Assembly (NCBI RefSeq): GCF_020166415.1
Contig: NZ_JAIQXV010000022.1
Span: 1 to 64,000 of the forward strand
Length of the DNA: 64,000 nt
Direction: 5' to 3'
Source: Deinococcus multiflagellatus
Lineage (GTDB): Bacteria > Deinococcota > Deinococci > Deinococcales > Deinococcaceae
Positions 17,857-25,421 of the stretch are shown here, piece by piece. Position numbers and translations under genes: made by a program. How positions within the stretch are numbered: the first letter of the stretch is position 1; each line of letters begins with the position of its first letter. The notes beneath the pieces are model-generated. The model ran no database searches and had not been told where the DNA came from. It worked only from the letters and a program-made list of their open reading frames with translations.

Positions 17857-18173
17857 CGCCGCCGCCGCTGGGCGCGCAGGGCCGCCCAGTTCGCGCGGTC
17901 CTGGGCCAGCTGCGCCTCCTGGGAGGTGGGCAGGGGATGGGGGATGCCGGCCAGATCCCGCAGGTGGCGCAGGTACGCTTCGCGCGCCGTGGTGTCGTAG
18001 TCGTAGAGCGGCGGTGGCGGAGACCCCTCGCCGATCCACACGGTCTTCACGCCCAGGTGCTCGTGTTCCGTCATGGCGTGGTAGCGCCGCGCCGCATCTT
18101 TGCGGACCAGGGCGGCCCGCAGGTCGGCGAACGCGGCGGGCGGCAGGTCCAAGACGCCCGTGCCCATCCCCAC
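17853..18173 (-). CDS. Tail assembly chaperone T-like reading frame
   Basis: The product from ATG 18173 is 106 aa, with a Pro/Tyr-rich middle (EGSPPPPLYDYDTTAREAYL) and a helical Arg-rich end. The frame stays open upstream to about 18290 with sensible codons (KLLEEIADLIVGMG), but no start codon stands at a good distance from its only GAGGAG. It lies in the -1 frame relative to the preceding gene. In lambda-type phages the second chaperone is made only as a fusion after a -1 shift, and I infer the same arrangement here. Otherwise it is an independent small protein. Confidence 0.6.
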   Translation of the reverse strand: MGMGTGVLDLPPAAFADLRAALVRKDAARRYHAMTEHEHLGVKTVWIGEGSPPPPLYDYDTTAREAYLRHLRDLAGIPHPLPTSQEAQLAQDRANWAALRAQRRRR

Positions 18174-18193
18174 GATGAGGTCGGCAATCTCCT

Positions 18194-18295
18194 CTAGGAG
18201 CTTCCGGTCGAGGGCGGAGGCGGCGTCTCCAGGGTGCTCAACTCGGCCTGCAGGAGACGCTGGTACAGGCTGAGGGGTTTTGCCGCCACCTCGTC
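18194..18295 (-). other. Possible -1 frameshift window joining the two chaperone frames
   Basis: Both frames are open together across about 100 nt. The -1 frame has no ATG, GTG or TTG before 18179. I see no canonical X-XXY-YYZ heptamer; the nearest candidate is the AAAACCC run near 18279. The feature is therefore a hypothesis. Confidence 0.35.
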
Positions 18296-18574
18296 AACCC
18301 GGTTCAGGTCGAAGATGGCGCCCAGCAGATCGGCCAGATCCGGACCCAGCACCTGGTCGCGGTCCTCGGCCCGTGGCACGGCCGCCAGCAACACGCGGTC
18401 CAGCAGCAGTTGCAGGTCCTCTTCCTGGCTGGGGCTGTCGCTGGCGCGCTCGCGGAACGCCTTGAGCACCGCCCGCAGGTCGGCGTAGCAGGCACCGAAG
18501 GTCTTGTAGGACCAGGGCTCCAGCGTGATGGTGGCCCCGCTGGTCAGGGTGTAGGGCCGGCTGTAATAGCTCAT
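18194..18574 (-). CDS. Tail assembly chaperone G-like protein
   Basis: ATG 18574 (MSYYSRPYTLTSGATITLEP) follows GGGAG, giving 126 aa. The upstream in-frame ATG has no such site. A short beta N-terminus is followed by helices (YADLRAVLKAFRERASD, LLLDRVLLAAVP). Size, predicted fold and location directly after the tube protein match gpG-type chaperones that coat the tape measure during assembly. The identity is inferred from context rather than from a signature motif. Confidence 0.6.
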   Translation of the reverse strand: MSYYSRPYTLTSGATITLEPWSYKTFGACYADLRAVLKAFRERASDSPSQEEDLQLLLDRVLLAAVPRAEDRDQVLGPDLADLLGAIFDLNRVDEVAAKPLSLYQRLLQAELSTLETPPPPSTGSS

Positions 18575-18646
18575 GGGAAACTCCCGGGCAGTGCGAAAAG
18601 GAAGTCCAGGCCGGGACACAGGGCCCCGGCGCGTTTGGGGAGGGGC

Positions 18647-19516
18647 TCAGTCGTAGTACGCGGCGATCAGCTTGTCGATGATCGCCACTTCCTGGTTCTC
18701 GGGCACGTCCAAGATGTCGTAGCCCCCATTCACCTTCACGGGGCTGAACGCCGCGTCAATGGTCGAGGGAATCACGTACCCCGCCGGGGGGGCGAGCAGG
18801 GTGTAGGCGAACTTCAGCGCGGTTTCGTTCTCGCCGTCGCGGCCCGAGCCGTAGCCGTCGCCGCGCAGCACGACGGCGGGCGCCACGAAGATTTCCAGCG
18901 GCTGGCCTGCAATGGCGCTCACGCTCACATCGATCAGCATGCCGGTGAAGCTGGCGCGGTTGCGCGGAATGACCACCAGACCGCTGGACTCGGGAATGAC
19001 GCCACGGTCGGTGAAGGTCACAGTGCCGCTGGTGTTGGTGGTGCCGTCCGTTTTCCAGTTAACAGGTTCGGTGCTGCTGGTGGTGCCGGCCGTGGTCACT
19101 TCGTAATAGTGGCCGTTGGCAGAGGTGGGCACCACGAACTGGCCTGCGGCATAGGCGGTGTTGGCCTGGAACGCCGCGATGGGCGTGGCGCCCGCCGCGA
19201 CGGCTTTGCTGCCCGCCCAGAGACCACGAATGATGTGGTTGCGCACCGAGATGGTTTCAAACGTGCCGGTTTCTTCCACACGGGTGGTGACTTCCAGCAC
19301 GTCGCGCAGGTTGCCGTACACGGCGCTGCCGATCTTCTTGGTGGTGGGGGTGTAGGTCTCGCTGGGCGCGCGGACGTGCCCCATGTTGATGGCCTGCCGG
19401 CCCGCCGTGGGGTTGAAGAAAGGGCTGGCCGCGTCCGGCACGAACAGGCGGTAGCCCCCGCTCAGGTTGATCATGCGCTTGTCGAGGTTGTCAGTGTTCT
19501 GCACTTTGTCGTACAT
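18647..19516 (-). CDS. Major tail (tube) protein with inserted carbohydrate-binding-like module
   Basis: ATG 19516 follows AGGAG and yields 289 aa. It is placed directly before the chaperone-like genes, as tube proteins are. Residues about 115-175 (AFQANTAYAAGQFVVPTSAN, GHYYEVTTAGTTSSTEPVNW, SGTVTFTDRG) match the W/F-x-x-x-T-x-Y-x-x-G-x-x-V module, distantly like CBM5/12, that decorates many virion proteins. The flanking sequences form one tube-type domain, so the module looks like an inserted surface domain. The gene start overlaps the end of the previous gene by 26 nt. Confidence 0.75.
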   Translation of the reverse strand: MYDKVQNTDNLDKRMINLSGGYRLFVPDAASPFFNPTAGRQAINMGHVRAPSETYTPTTKKIGSAVYGNLRDVLEVTTRVEETGTFETISVRNHIIRGLWAGSKAVAAGATPIAAFQANTAYAAGQFVVPTSANGHYYEVTTAGTTSSTEPVNWKTDGTTNTSGTVTFTDRGVIPESSGLVVIPRNRASFTGMLIDVSVSAIAGQPLEIFVAPAVVLRGDGYGSGRDGENETALKFAYTLLAPPAGYVIPSTIDAAFSPVKVNGGYDILDVPENQEVAIIDKLIAAYYD

Positions 19517-19940
19517 CGGGAACTCCTATGTCGCGGGTTTCGAAGATGAGGACGATGCGGGTGTGGTCGATCTCCTCCAGCACCTGACAGCTGTTGAGCT
19601 TGAACGGGGTGGGCCGCACCGGCGTGGTGTCGAGCGCCCCGCGCACGCGCCCATCAAGGGCCTGGGCGTGCCCGAGGCTGGGGGCCATGACGTCGATCTG
19701 CAGCCGACCCAGGTCCTTGGGCCCATCGCGGACCTCCAGTTGGCCGTGGTAGAGCTGCACGTACCCGAGCGGGGCGCGCTGCTCGAAATACACCTGCAGG
19801 CCGCTGCGCCCCTCGGGCAGGGGATCGCCGGCCTCGTCCACTTCCAGCCAGTCGGCGGCGTCCAGCAGCTGCAGGGGCCGGAGAATGGGCACCGACCCGG
19901 GCAGGGCCGCGCGCAGCCGGCTGGCGATCTGGTCCAGCAC
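19491..19940 (-). CDS. Putative tail terminator/completion protein
   Basis: A GTG start at 19940 follows GGAGG. The 149-aa product begins with a helix (MLDQIASRLRAALPG), then alternating strands (LGRLQIDVMAP, TRIVLIFETRD), the alpha/beta pattern of gpU-like tail terminators. Its position immediately before the tube protein is the classical place for this gene. No unique motif exists for the family, so the call rests on size, fold pattern and order. Confidence 0.6.
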   Translation of the reverse strand: MLDQIASRLRAALPGSVPILRPLQLLDAADWLEVDEAGDPLPEGRSGLQVYFEQRAPLGYVQLYHGQLEVRDGPKDLGRLQIDVMAPSLGHAQALDGRVRGALDTTPVRPTPFKLNSCQVLEEIDHTRIVLIFETRDIGVPDVRQSAEH

Positions 19941-19943
19941 GGC

Positions 19944-20333
19944 TCACCTCCGGAGGATGCACAGGGCGCGGCGCAGGCCGGTGAAATCGCTGGCCTGACT
20001 CCAGCTGCGCACCTCCAGCCGACCGCCATCCCAGGGTTCCCGCAGGAAGGAGCCCTTGGGTGGCCGCTGATCGGCCGGATTCACCGTGAGGAGACGAACG
20101 TCGCGGAACGGCACCTGCTCCGCCGTGGCAAACGCCTCAGCGGCGGCCACCTCATCCCGGTTGCCCTTGACCGGGTCTTTGACACTGAACGTGCACAGAT
20201 ACGGGGTGGTCCGTCCGCCCTGGGTGTGCTCGAACGTGCCCCGGTGCCGGAACATCAGCCCCGCATTGGCCTGCACCTCGCCCTGCGCCTCGCGCCGCAG
20301 CGCCTGCAGCTCAGGGTCGTCCCGGAGGGTCAC
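19944..20333 (-). CDS. Putative head-tail joining protein, 129 aa
   Basis: The GTG at 20333 overlaps the upstream stop. The product begins MTLRDDPELQALRREAQGEV, then a beta-rich core with HRGTFEHTQGGRTTPYLCTF. The combination of short helix plus SH3-like barrel resembles head-closure or stopper proteins of siphophages. The gene lies between a connector-like gene and the tail-terminator candidate, which supports that role. Identity is inferred from order. Confidence 0.55.
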   Translation of the reverse strand: MTLRDDPELQALRREAQGEVQANAGLMFRHRGTFEHTQGGRTTPYLCTFSVKDPVKGNRDEVAAAEAFATAEQVPFRDVRLLTVNPADQRPPKGSFLREPWDGGRLEVRSWSQASDFTGLRRALCILRR

Positions 20334-20734
20334 CGCAGCCCCCAGGGGTCAATGACGGGGCTGGGGTTGGCCCGGCGTGGCCCAGGCGCCGCCGCGGGCG
20401 GTGCCAGGCCCGCGAGCCCCTCGGCCACGGCCAGCCAGCCCTGGAAGATGGCGACGCGGCCCAGGATGTCGCGCTCCGTGGTGATGTCCCCCTCGGCGCG
20501 GAACTTGTCCGCCCGGCGGGTCTGGGCCATGATCACGGCGGTCAGCGCCAGGACCTGGACGTGGGCCTGGCGCTGCTCGGGCGTCGCGCTCGCCTGCTCA
20601 GCGGCCATCGCCTCCCACAGCGCCACACGCTGCGCGTAGTCGGTCGGCGTCAGGGCGAAATCCTCGGCGACCAGGCCGTACCGCCCTTCCAGGCGCGCCG
20701 CCGCCGAGAGGGCGGGGGGCTGCGGCGCGGTCAT
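20330..20734 (-). CDS. Putative head-tail connector protein, 134 aa
   Basis: ATG 20734 shares one base with the previous stop (TAATG). The protein is almost entirely helical (YAQRVALWEAMAAEQASATP, LALTAVIMAQTRR) and ends in a Pro-rich tail. Helical adaptor proteins (gp6/gp15 type) that bind under the portal have similar length and appear at this map position. No motif proves it. A simple hypothetical assignment is the alternative. Confidence 0.5.
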   Translation of the reverse strand: MTAPQPPALSAAARLEGRYGLVAEDFALTPTDYAQRVALWEAMAAEQASATPEQRQAHVQVLALTAVIMAQTRRADKFRAEGDITTERDILGRVAIFQGWLAVAEGLAGLAPPAAAPGPRRANPSPVIDPWGLR

Positions 20735-21426
20735 TACGCCCCGTCAGCGCCGGCGAAATGCGCCGCGACCTTTTCCACCATTTTGGCCGCGTCCTCGTCG
20801 GTGACGCCTTCGATGGCGGTGAGCTGCGCCGCGCTGCGGCCACGCAGGCTCTCCCAGGTGGTCAGCCCGATCCTGGCCAGCGCCCCCCGGCGCGCGAAGT
20901 TAACGGGCAGCTCGGTGCCTTCGGCCGGCGCGAACACCGTCTCGAAGGTGGTGAGGCGGGCCTGCGCGACCTGGAGATCCTGCTCCGCCTTCTCGGCCCG
21001 GGTGGTGAGGGCCGAGACCTGCCCCTCGGCCTGCTCGGCGCGGCGGACCAGGTCAGCGCTGGCCTGCTGTGCCTGGGCCTGCCGCTTGTGCAGAAACGCC
21101 ACCGCATCCTCCACCGAGGACACGCCCCCATTCGGGTCCAGGGCCGCGTACAGGGGGCTGAGGTCCGGGGGGGCGACCTGGGCCAGCTGGGCCTCCAGTT
21201 CCGCCACCCGGGCCTGCGCCTGATCACGCTGCTGCTCGGCGGTGTGCGCCTGGGGGTTCTCGCGGGCCTTAAGTTCGTCGCGGGTGGCCAGATAGCCGCC
21301 TTGGCGGTACGCAGTCAGCATTTCGTCACTCACTTCCACGGTCTCCGGTGGGAAGACAGTGCCGGGGTTGTACCACTGCTGGCCGTGGTACAGGCGCTTA
21401 TCCACGATGAGCTCTTGTTTCTTCAT
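20734..21426 (-). CDS. Coiled-coil protein with C-terminal helix-hairpin-helix
   Basis: ATG 21426 (MKKQELIVDKRLYHGQQWYN) follows AGGAG; an upstream GTG/ATG reading has none. An N-terminal beta piece (about residues 1-45) is followed by a long Ala/Gln/Glu coiled coil (about 60-160). A final domain, ALARIGLTTWESLRGRSAAQ then LTAIEGVTDEDAAKMVEKVA, is a helix-hairpin-helix of the kind that binds DNA backbone or mediates multimers. Between capsid and connectors it may be an internal head or joining protein. The HhH suggests contact with packaged DNA, which is inference. Confidence 0.65.
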   Translation of the reverse strand: MKKQELIVDKRLYHGQQWYNPGTVFPPETVEVSDEMLTAYRQGGYLATRDELKARENPQAHTAEQQRDQAQARVAELEAQLAQVAPPDLSPLYAALDPNGGVSSVEDAVAFLHKRQAQAQQASADLVRRAEQAEGQVSALTTRAEKAEQDLQVAQARLTTFETVFAPAEGTELPVNFARRGALARIGLTTWESLRGRSAAQLTAIEGVTDEDAAKMVEKVAAHFAGADGA

Positions 21427-21498
21427 GGGGTGCTCCTGGATGGGGGCTGCCTGGAACAAAGTTGCAGGCGGCCCCCAATGTGAAGTGGGCGAGGGAGG

Positions 21499-22713
21499 TT
21501 ACTGGGTACCAACGATCACGAGACCGCTTTCGTCGCGAACTTCGGCGCCCGTCCAGTCGGAAGCCTTGTACTCGATTAAGTGGCGGTCGAAGCTGCCCAT
21601 GCGCTCGAAGTTCGCCACATCGGACACACGGGCGAACAGGCGCGCGCCGCCCTCATAGCCCTGCAGGGTGGCGAAGTCCACCGGCTCCGCGTCCCGGTCG
21701 GCGGCGATGTAGTCGGTTTTGGAGTGGCCAGGGTAGCCACTGACGTCCATGCGCGAGAGGATTTCCTCGGCGTGCACCTCGTACGCCTGGTACAGCGGGT
21801 TGCTGGTGCTGACCTGCGTGGCCGGACCATTCGCCCCACCCTGAGGCGCGAGCGTCTGCGTGTTGCGCGCGGTGTTCGCCTGACCACGGTACTGCCCAGG
21901 CACGTACAGATCCGTCAGGCGGCGGATGTATTCCCGCCCGTGAATCACGCGGTAACCCAGCAGCGCGTCAACAGCCGTGATGTTCGCCAGCACAGGTCCC
22001 GCCGGGCCCGTCACGGGTATCGTGATGCGCTCAGCCTTGCGGCGGATGGCGTCCATGATCGTCCAGGCGCGCGTACGCGCCGCCGCTTTGCCCAGCTCTT
22101 CCTGCGCATCCAGGAACTCGCCCAGCCGGTCGCGCATCAGCATTTCCATCGTGAGCTCGAAGCCCAGCTCCATGTTCGCCACGCTCAGCGTCCCGGTGCG
22201 CCCGGTCCAGCTGGTCTGCTTGTGCGGCGTGCCTTCCTTGCGGAAGGCCAGGAAAGGATCTTCCAGGTCCACACCGTTGCTGGTGGCGACCGGAATCAGG
22301 TCCGTCACCGTGCGGCGGCGCACGATGGTGTAGAGGTTGGTGTTGAACGGGTTGGCCTGCCCGTCGCGCTCGATCTCGCGGGTGGTCCCGATGGCGAAGC
22401 TCAGGTCGGTGCTGGTCAGGGTTTCGACCACGCGCACCGCGTCCTGGCCCAGGTCCTGGATATCGTTCAGGTAGGGCTGCACGCGGCGCAGGGTGGCCGC
22501 GTAGGCCTCGGGGTTGGTGGCGCGCAGTTCGGCGCCGGCCTTGAGTTGCTGCTTGAACAGCTGACCGCCAAAGCCTTCATGGAATCGCTTGAGGCTGGCC
22601 AGGGCCAGGAAGGTCCCGGTCAGCTGGTTGGCGTCCTGGCCGCGCAGCGCGGGGCGGCTGCGGATGGCCTCGCGGAACTTGTGGAACGTGGCGGTGATCT
22701 GGTCCTTTTTCAC
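21499..22713 (-). CDS. Major capsid protein
   Basis: The GTG at 22713 follows GGGAGG and encodes 404 aa. The N-terminal helices (residues about 1-100) could be a scaffold-like delta region. The rest alternates strands and helices in the manner of HK97-fold capsids, with MELGFELTMEMLMRDRLGEF and an E-loop-like Arg/Lys stretch around AIRRKAERITIPVTG. It is preceded by protease-scaffold and decoration genes and followed by joining proteins, the standard capsid position. Stoichiometrically the most abundant virion protein, so its 5' region should be strongly translated. Confidence 0.85.
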   Translation of the reverse strand: MKKDQITATFHKFREAIRSRPALRGQDANQLTGTFLALASLKRFHEGFGGQLFKQQLKAGAELRATNPEAYAATLRRVQPYLNDIQDLGQDAVRVVETLTSTDLSFAIGTTREIERDGQANPFNTNLYTIVRRRTVTDLIPVATSNGVDLEDPFLAFRKEGTPHKQTSWTGRTGTLSVANMELGFELTMEMLMRDRLGEFLDAQEELGKAAARTRAWTIMDAIRRKAERITIPVTGPAGPVLANITAVDALLGYRVIHGREYIRRLTDLYVPGQYRGQANTARNTQTLAPQGGANGPATQVSTSNPLYQAYEVHAEEILSRMDVSGYPGHSKTDYIAADRDAEPVDFATLQGYEGGARLFARVSDVANFERMGSFDRHLIEYKASDWTGAEVRDESGLVIVGTQ

Positions 22714-22801
22714 AGGGGGTCCCTCCCGGGATGGGGGATGTGGCGACAGACGACGGGGCCGCCCAGCAGGTGCTTGGGCGGCCCTGGAACAAGTTCAGGC
22801 T

Positions 22802-23197
22802 TCAGGTGTTGACCCGGATCGCCACCCCCAAGCCGCCGCCCGGCCCTTCAATGGGCATGACGCGCCCCACGTACAGGTCGGTGGTGGTGGTGGTCAGCAT
22901 CCCGGCGGCGCTGAGATAAACCTTCTGGCCGATCACGACGCCGGCGGGCATGGCCCCGAGGTCCAGGATCTGGCCGAAGCCGGGCACGTAGCAGCTGGCC
23001 TCGCCGTCCTTCAGGCCCTGGCCCCAGCCCAGCGCGCGCTGGGCTGGGGTCTGGCGTTCGGTGAACGGCACCACCAGCACGGGGTCGCCGGCCGGGCCGA
23101 TGGTGGTGGGCCGGCCGCTGACCGTGCCATCGGGCACGGGGAGGGCGATGGCCAGGCCACGCCCGTGCTGATCGCCGTAGTATTTCTGGTTTTTCAT
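22802..23197 (-). CDS. DUF2190-type capsid decoration protein
   Basis: ATG 23197 follows CCGGAGG. The 131-aa product has the characteristic order of the DUF2190 family: GDPVLVVPFTERQ, DLGAMPAGVVIGQKVYLS, TTTTTDLYVGRV and a Val/Ile-rich end. Members sit beside major capsid genes and form trimers that stabilise the shell. An older annotation as RecA/RadA-like recombinase is misleading. Length is normal for the family. Confidence 0.75.
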   Translation of the reverse strand: MKNQKYYGDQHGRGLAIALPVPDGTVSGRPTTIGPAGDPVLVVPFTERQTPAQRALGWGQGLKDGEASCYVPGFGQILDLGAMPAGVVIGQKVYLSAAGMLTTTTTDLYVGRVMPIEGPGGGLGVAIRVNT

Positions 23198-23248
23198 GGA
23201 TGCCTCCGGAGGCAGGAAAGTGGGGGGAAACGGGGCGGGGGGCTGGGG

Positions 23249-24730
23249 TCAGCGCAGCATGCCGACCAGCAGGCTGTCGCCGCTGAGCGAGGCGTCCTCG
23301 GTCAGCGGCACAGGCTGGTCGTTGTTGCCGGTGGGCAGCTTGGGCGCCGGCACAGGCAGGCGCTGGGCACCCTCACGCTGCTGGGTTTGCTCGACGGGGC
23401 GGGCGCCCAGAACGTGCTGGCGGGCCGCCACCTGGCGGGTGATCACGGCCTTGGCCGCGTCGTCGGTCTCGGCGCGCACCGCCTCGGCCAGCAGGGCGTC
23501 GCGCCACTGGGCGTTCAGGTCCACCTGGGTGTCGCCGTCCTGGTAGGGGGGCAGCACCGGCAGGTTGGCGGCGGCAATGGCGTCATCCACCAGCTTGGCC
23601 CGGCTTTCCTTGACCAGGCCCTGCTCGGCGGTCACAGCGCGCACGGTGGCCGCCTGGAGGTTCGTTTCCAGGGTGGTGACCTGGCCGGTCAGCTCGGTGA
23701 TGCGCGCGGTCTGGGCCAGGCTGTCCGAGGCAATCGCTTCGAGCACGGCCTGGTACTCGCCGGTGTGCTCTTTCTTGACCTGTTCCAGCGTCTTGCCATG
23801 CTTGGTCAGCAGCTCCTGCACTTTGGGGTGAATCACGGGTTGCTCCTGTGCCGGCGTGGGGGCCGGACGTGGTGAGGGGGCGGGGGGCGCGGGGCGGGTA
23901 GGGGGCGGCGCGAAGCCGCCGGCAGGGCCGGACTCGGCGTGCACCTGGCCGATGGCATTGGCGGGCAGGGCCACGAAGTCAATGGTCAGGAAGGTCAGGT
24001 CGTCGCCAGTGACGGCAATGGGCGTTTCGGGGTCGAGCAGGCCGGTGGGGTCATCAATCCCCAGCTCGGCAAACGTCAGCCACTTCACGCTGCTGTAGCC
24101 GTTCGTGCTGATGCCGACGTACACACCGTCCTGCAGCAGGGTCTGCACCAGGGCGCCACCCTCGGTGCGGGTGTACACGCCCTCGCCGGACACCACGGGC
24201 TTGCGGACGCGCTGCCCGGAATCGGGCGGCCACTCGATTTCGCGCTCTTCGATACTCAGCGCGGTCCAGCGGGCGGCAATGGCGTTCAGGCGACCTTTCC
24301 AGCCGTCATCCCAGCCCGGGTGCTCCAGCAGGGCGGTGAGCTTGCCCTGCTCCATTGCCTTCTGCGCCCGAGCAATCGCGCCTTCGTAGGCGCTGCGCGG
24401 GTAAAAGCGCCAGTTCAGGTTGATGATGTCGCACACCGCAATGTCGGCGCGGAATGTTACCAGTTCCTGGTCGGTGCCTTCGACCGCCTCGCGGCTGATT
24501 TCCTGCACGGCGCCCAGGCGCAGGGGCTGTTCGTGCAGGGCCACGTTCTTATCGACCTGGCCCGCGTGCACGCCCTGTTCCCGAAGGGTTTCGGGTGTGG
24601 GGCGGGTGGGGGGCTCGGCGGCCCCCTCCTGTAGCGCGGTGAGGCTGGACGGCACAGCAGGCAGGGGAAAGGGGCTGCTGATCAGCCCCAGGGAGCGGAG
24701 GTGGGCGCAGGGGCTCCGGGTCGTGGTCAT
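23249..24730 (-). CDS. Prohead protease fused to scaffold, 493 aa
   Basis: ATG 24730 follows GGAG. Residues about 90-265 resemble the T4 gp21/S80 protease: NLNWRFYPRSAYEGAI, the His motif LLEHPGW and the Ser motif YVGISTNGYSSVKW. A Pro/Ala linker (about 270-300) leads to an extended helical domain (PKVQELLTKHGKTLEQVKKE, ITELTGQVTTLETNLQAATV) that fits a scaffold. Protease-scaffold fusions are known in tailed phages. The product should assemble inside the prohead, cleave capsid N-termini and then itself. The first 75 residues are low in structure. Confidence 0.8.
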   Translation of the reverse strand: MTTTRSPCAHLRSLGLISSPFPLPAVPSSLTALQEGAAEPPTRPTPETLREQGVHAGQVDKNVALHEQPLRLGAVQEISREAVEGTDQELVTFRADIAVCDIINLNWRFYPRSAYEGAIARAQKAMEQGKLTALLEHPGWDDGWKGRLNAIAARWTALSIEEREIEWPPDSGQRVRKPVVSGEGVYTRTEGGALVQTLLQDGVYVGISTNGYSSVKWLTFAELGIDDPTGLLDPETPIAVTGDDLTFLTIDFVALPANAIGQVHAESGPAGGFAPPPTRPAPPAPSPRPAPTPAQEQPVIHPKVQELLTKHGKTLEQVKKEHTGEYQAVLEAIASDSLAQTARITELTGQVTTLETNLQAATVRAVTAEQGLVKESRAKLVDDAIAAANLPVLPPYQDGDTQVDLNAQWRDALLAEAVRAETDDAAKAVITRQVAARQHVLGARPVEQTQQREGAQRLPVPAPKLPTGNNDQPVPLTEDASLSGDSLLVGMLR

Positions 24731-24739
24731 AGGGCTCCT

Positions 24740-25120
24740 TTACTCGCGCAGCAGCTGCTGTGTGCCGACGTGGACGCCGAACTGTGGGTCGGGGCTGGAG
24801 CGGCGGGTTGCTGCGACAGGCTGCCATCCCACGACGAATGTGCTGTGGTCGCTGGGATGGCAGCGGGCGCTGAATCCCGCGTGTTGCAAGACGCGCTGGA
24901 ACGCCAGCAGCTGGTCGGGGTTGATGCCAAACGTGTGGAGTTTGACCTCCACACTGTTCAGGCCGCTGCGGCCACCCGCCGCCTGACGAATCTCGGCGTA
25001 GGCGTGGGTCAGAGCGGGCTTGATAGCGTCGCGGTTGACCCTGGCATGGTCCTGCTGAGCTTTCTGAGCCAGCTGGGCAGCCTGCGCCGCAGTGATGGGG
25101 GCGGAATCCGGGTCAGTCAT
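24740..25120 (-). CDS. Hypothetical head-region protein, 126 aa
   Basis: I use ATG 25120 (MTDPDSAPITAAQAAQLAQK), which has GAGGTG upstream; an earlier ATG gives a Pro/Arg-rich leader. The Ala/Gln-rich helix at the N-terminus is followed by a compact alpha/beta part (NSVEVKLHTFGINPDQLLAF, TFVVGWQPVAATRR). It sits between portal and protease genes. A role in head assembly is possible. No family recognised. Confidence 0.6.
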   Translation of the reverse strand: MTDPDSAPITAAQAAQLAQKAQQDHARVNRDAIKPALTHAYAEIRQAAGGRSGLNSVEVKLHTFGINPDQLLAFQRVLQHAGFSARCHPSDHSTFVVGWQPVAATRRSSPDPQFGVHVGTQQLLRE

Positions 25121-25229
25121 ACGGGACACCTCGCAGGGGCGGGGAAAGGGCGGCGAGCGGGCATGGGTCAGGGGCCACACGGCCAGGCCGGGTGGGATTG
25201 GGGCATCACAGTCACCTCCAGGGGCAGGG

Positions 25230-25421
25230 CTACTGACGGCGGGTGGCGGGGCCGCGCTCCGGGCGCCGGTCCAGGCAGATGGGGGCCCGGGAGTTGGCTC
25301 GGTGCGGCAGGGTGCGGGGCACGAACAGCGAGACGGGGGGCCGGGGCACCAGCATCTGGCTCAGCGAGCCGGCCAGGGACAGGTCACTGAGCAGCGCCAT
25401 CAGAACGAAGGATTTCCTCAT
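25230..25421 (-). CDS. Small hydrophobic-start protein overlapping the portal stop
   Basis: The ATG at 25421 overlaps the portal stop (ATGA), a favourable coupling. The 63-aa product starts MRKSFVLMALLSDLSLAGSL, a basic residue followed by a hydrophobic stretch, like a weak signal or membrane anchor. The rest is Arg/Pro-rich and less convincing. It may be real or a by-product of high GC content. Confidence 0.4.
   Translation of the reverse strand: MRKSFVLMALLSDLSLAGSLSQMLVPRPPVSLFVPRTLPHRANSRAPICLDRRPERGPATRRQ

Noticed and set aside
19491..19516. 26-nt overlap of tail-terminator and tube genes as a recoding site
   Set aside because: The tube gene has its own AGGAG and ATG, so ordinary initiation explains it.
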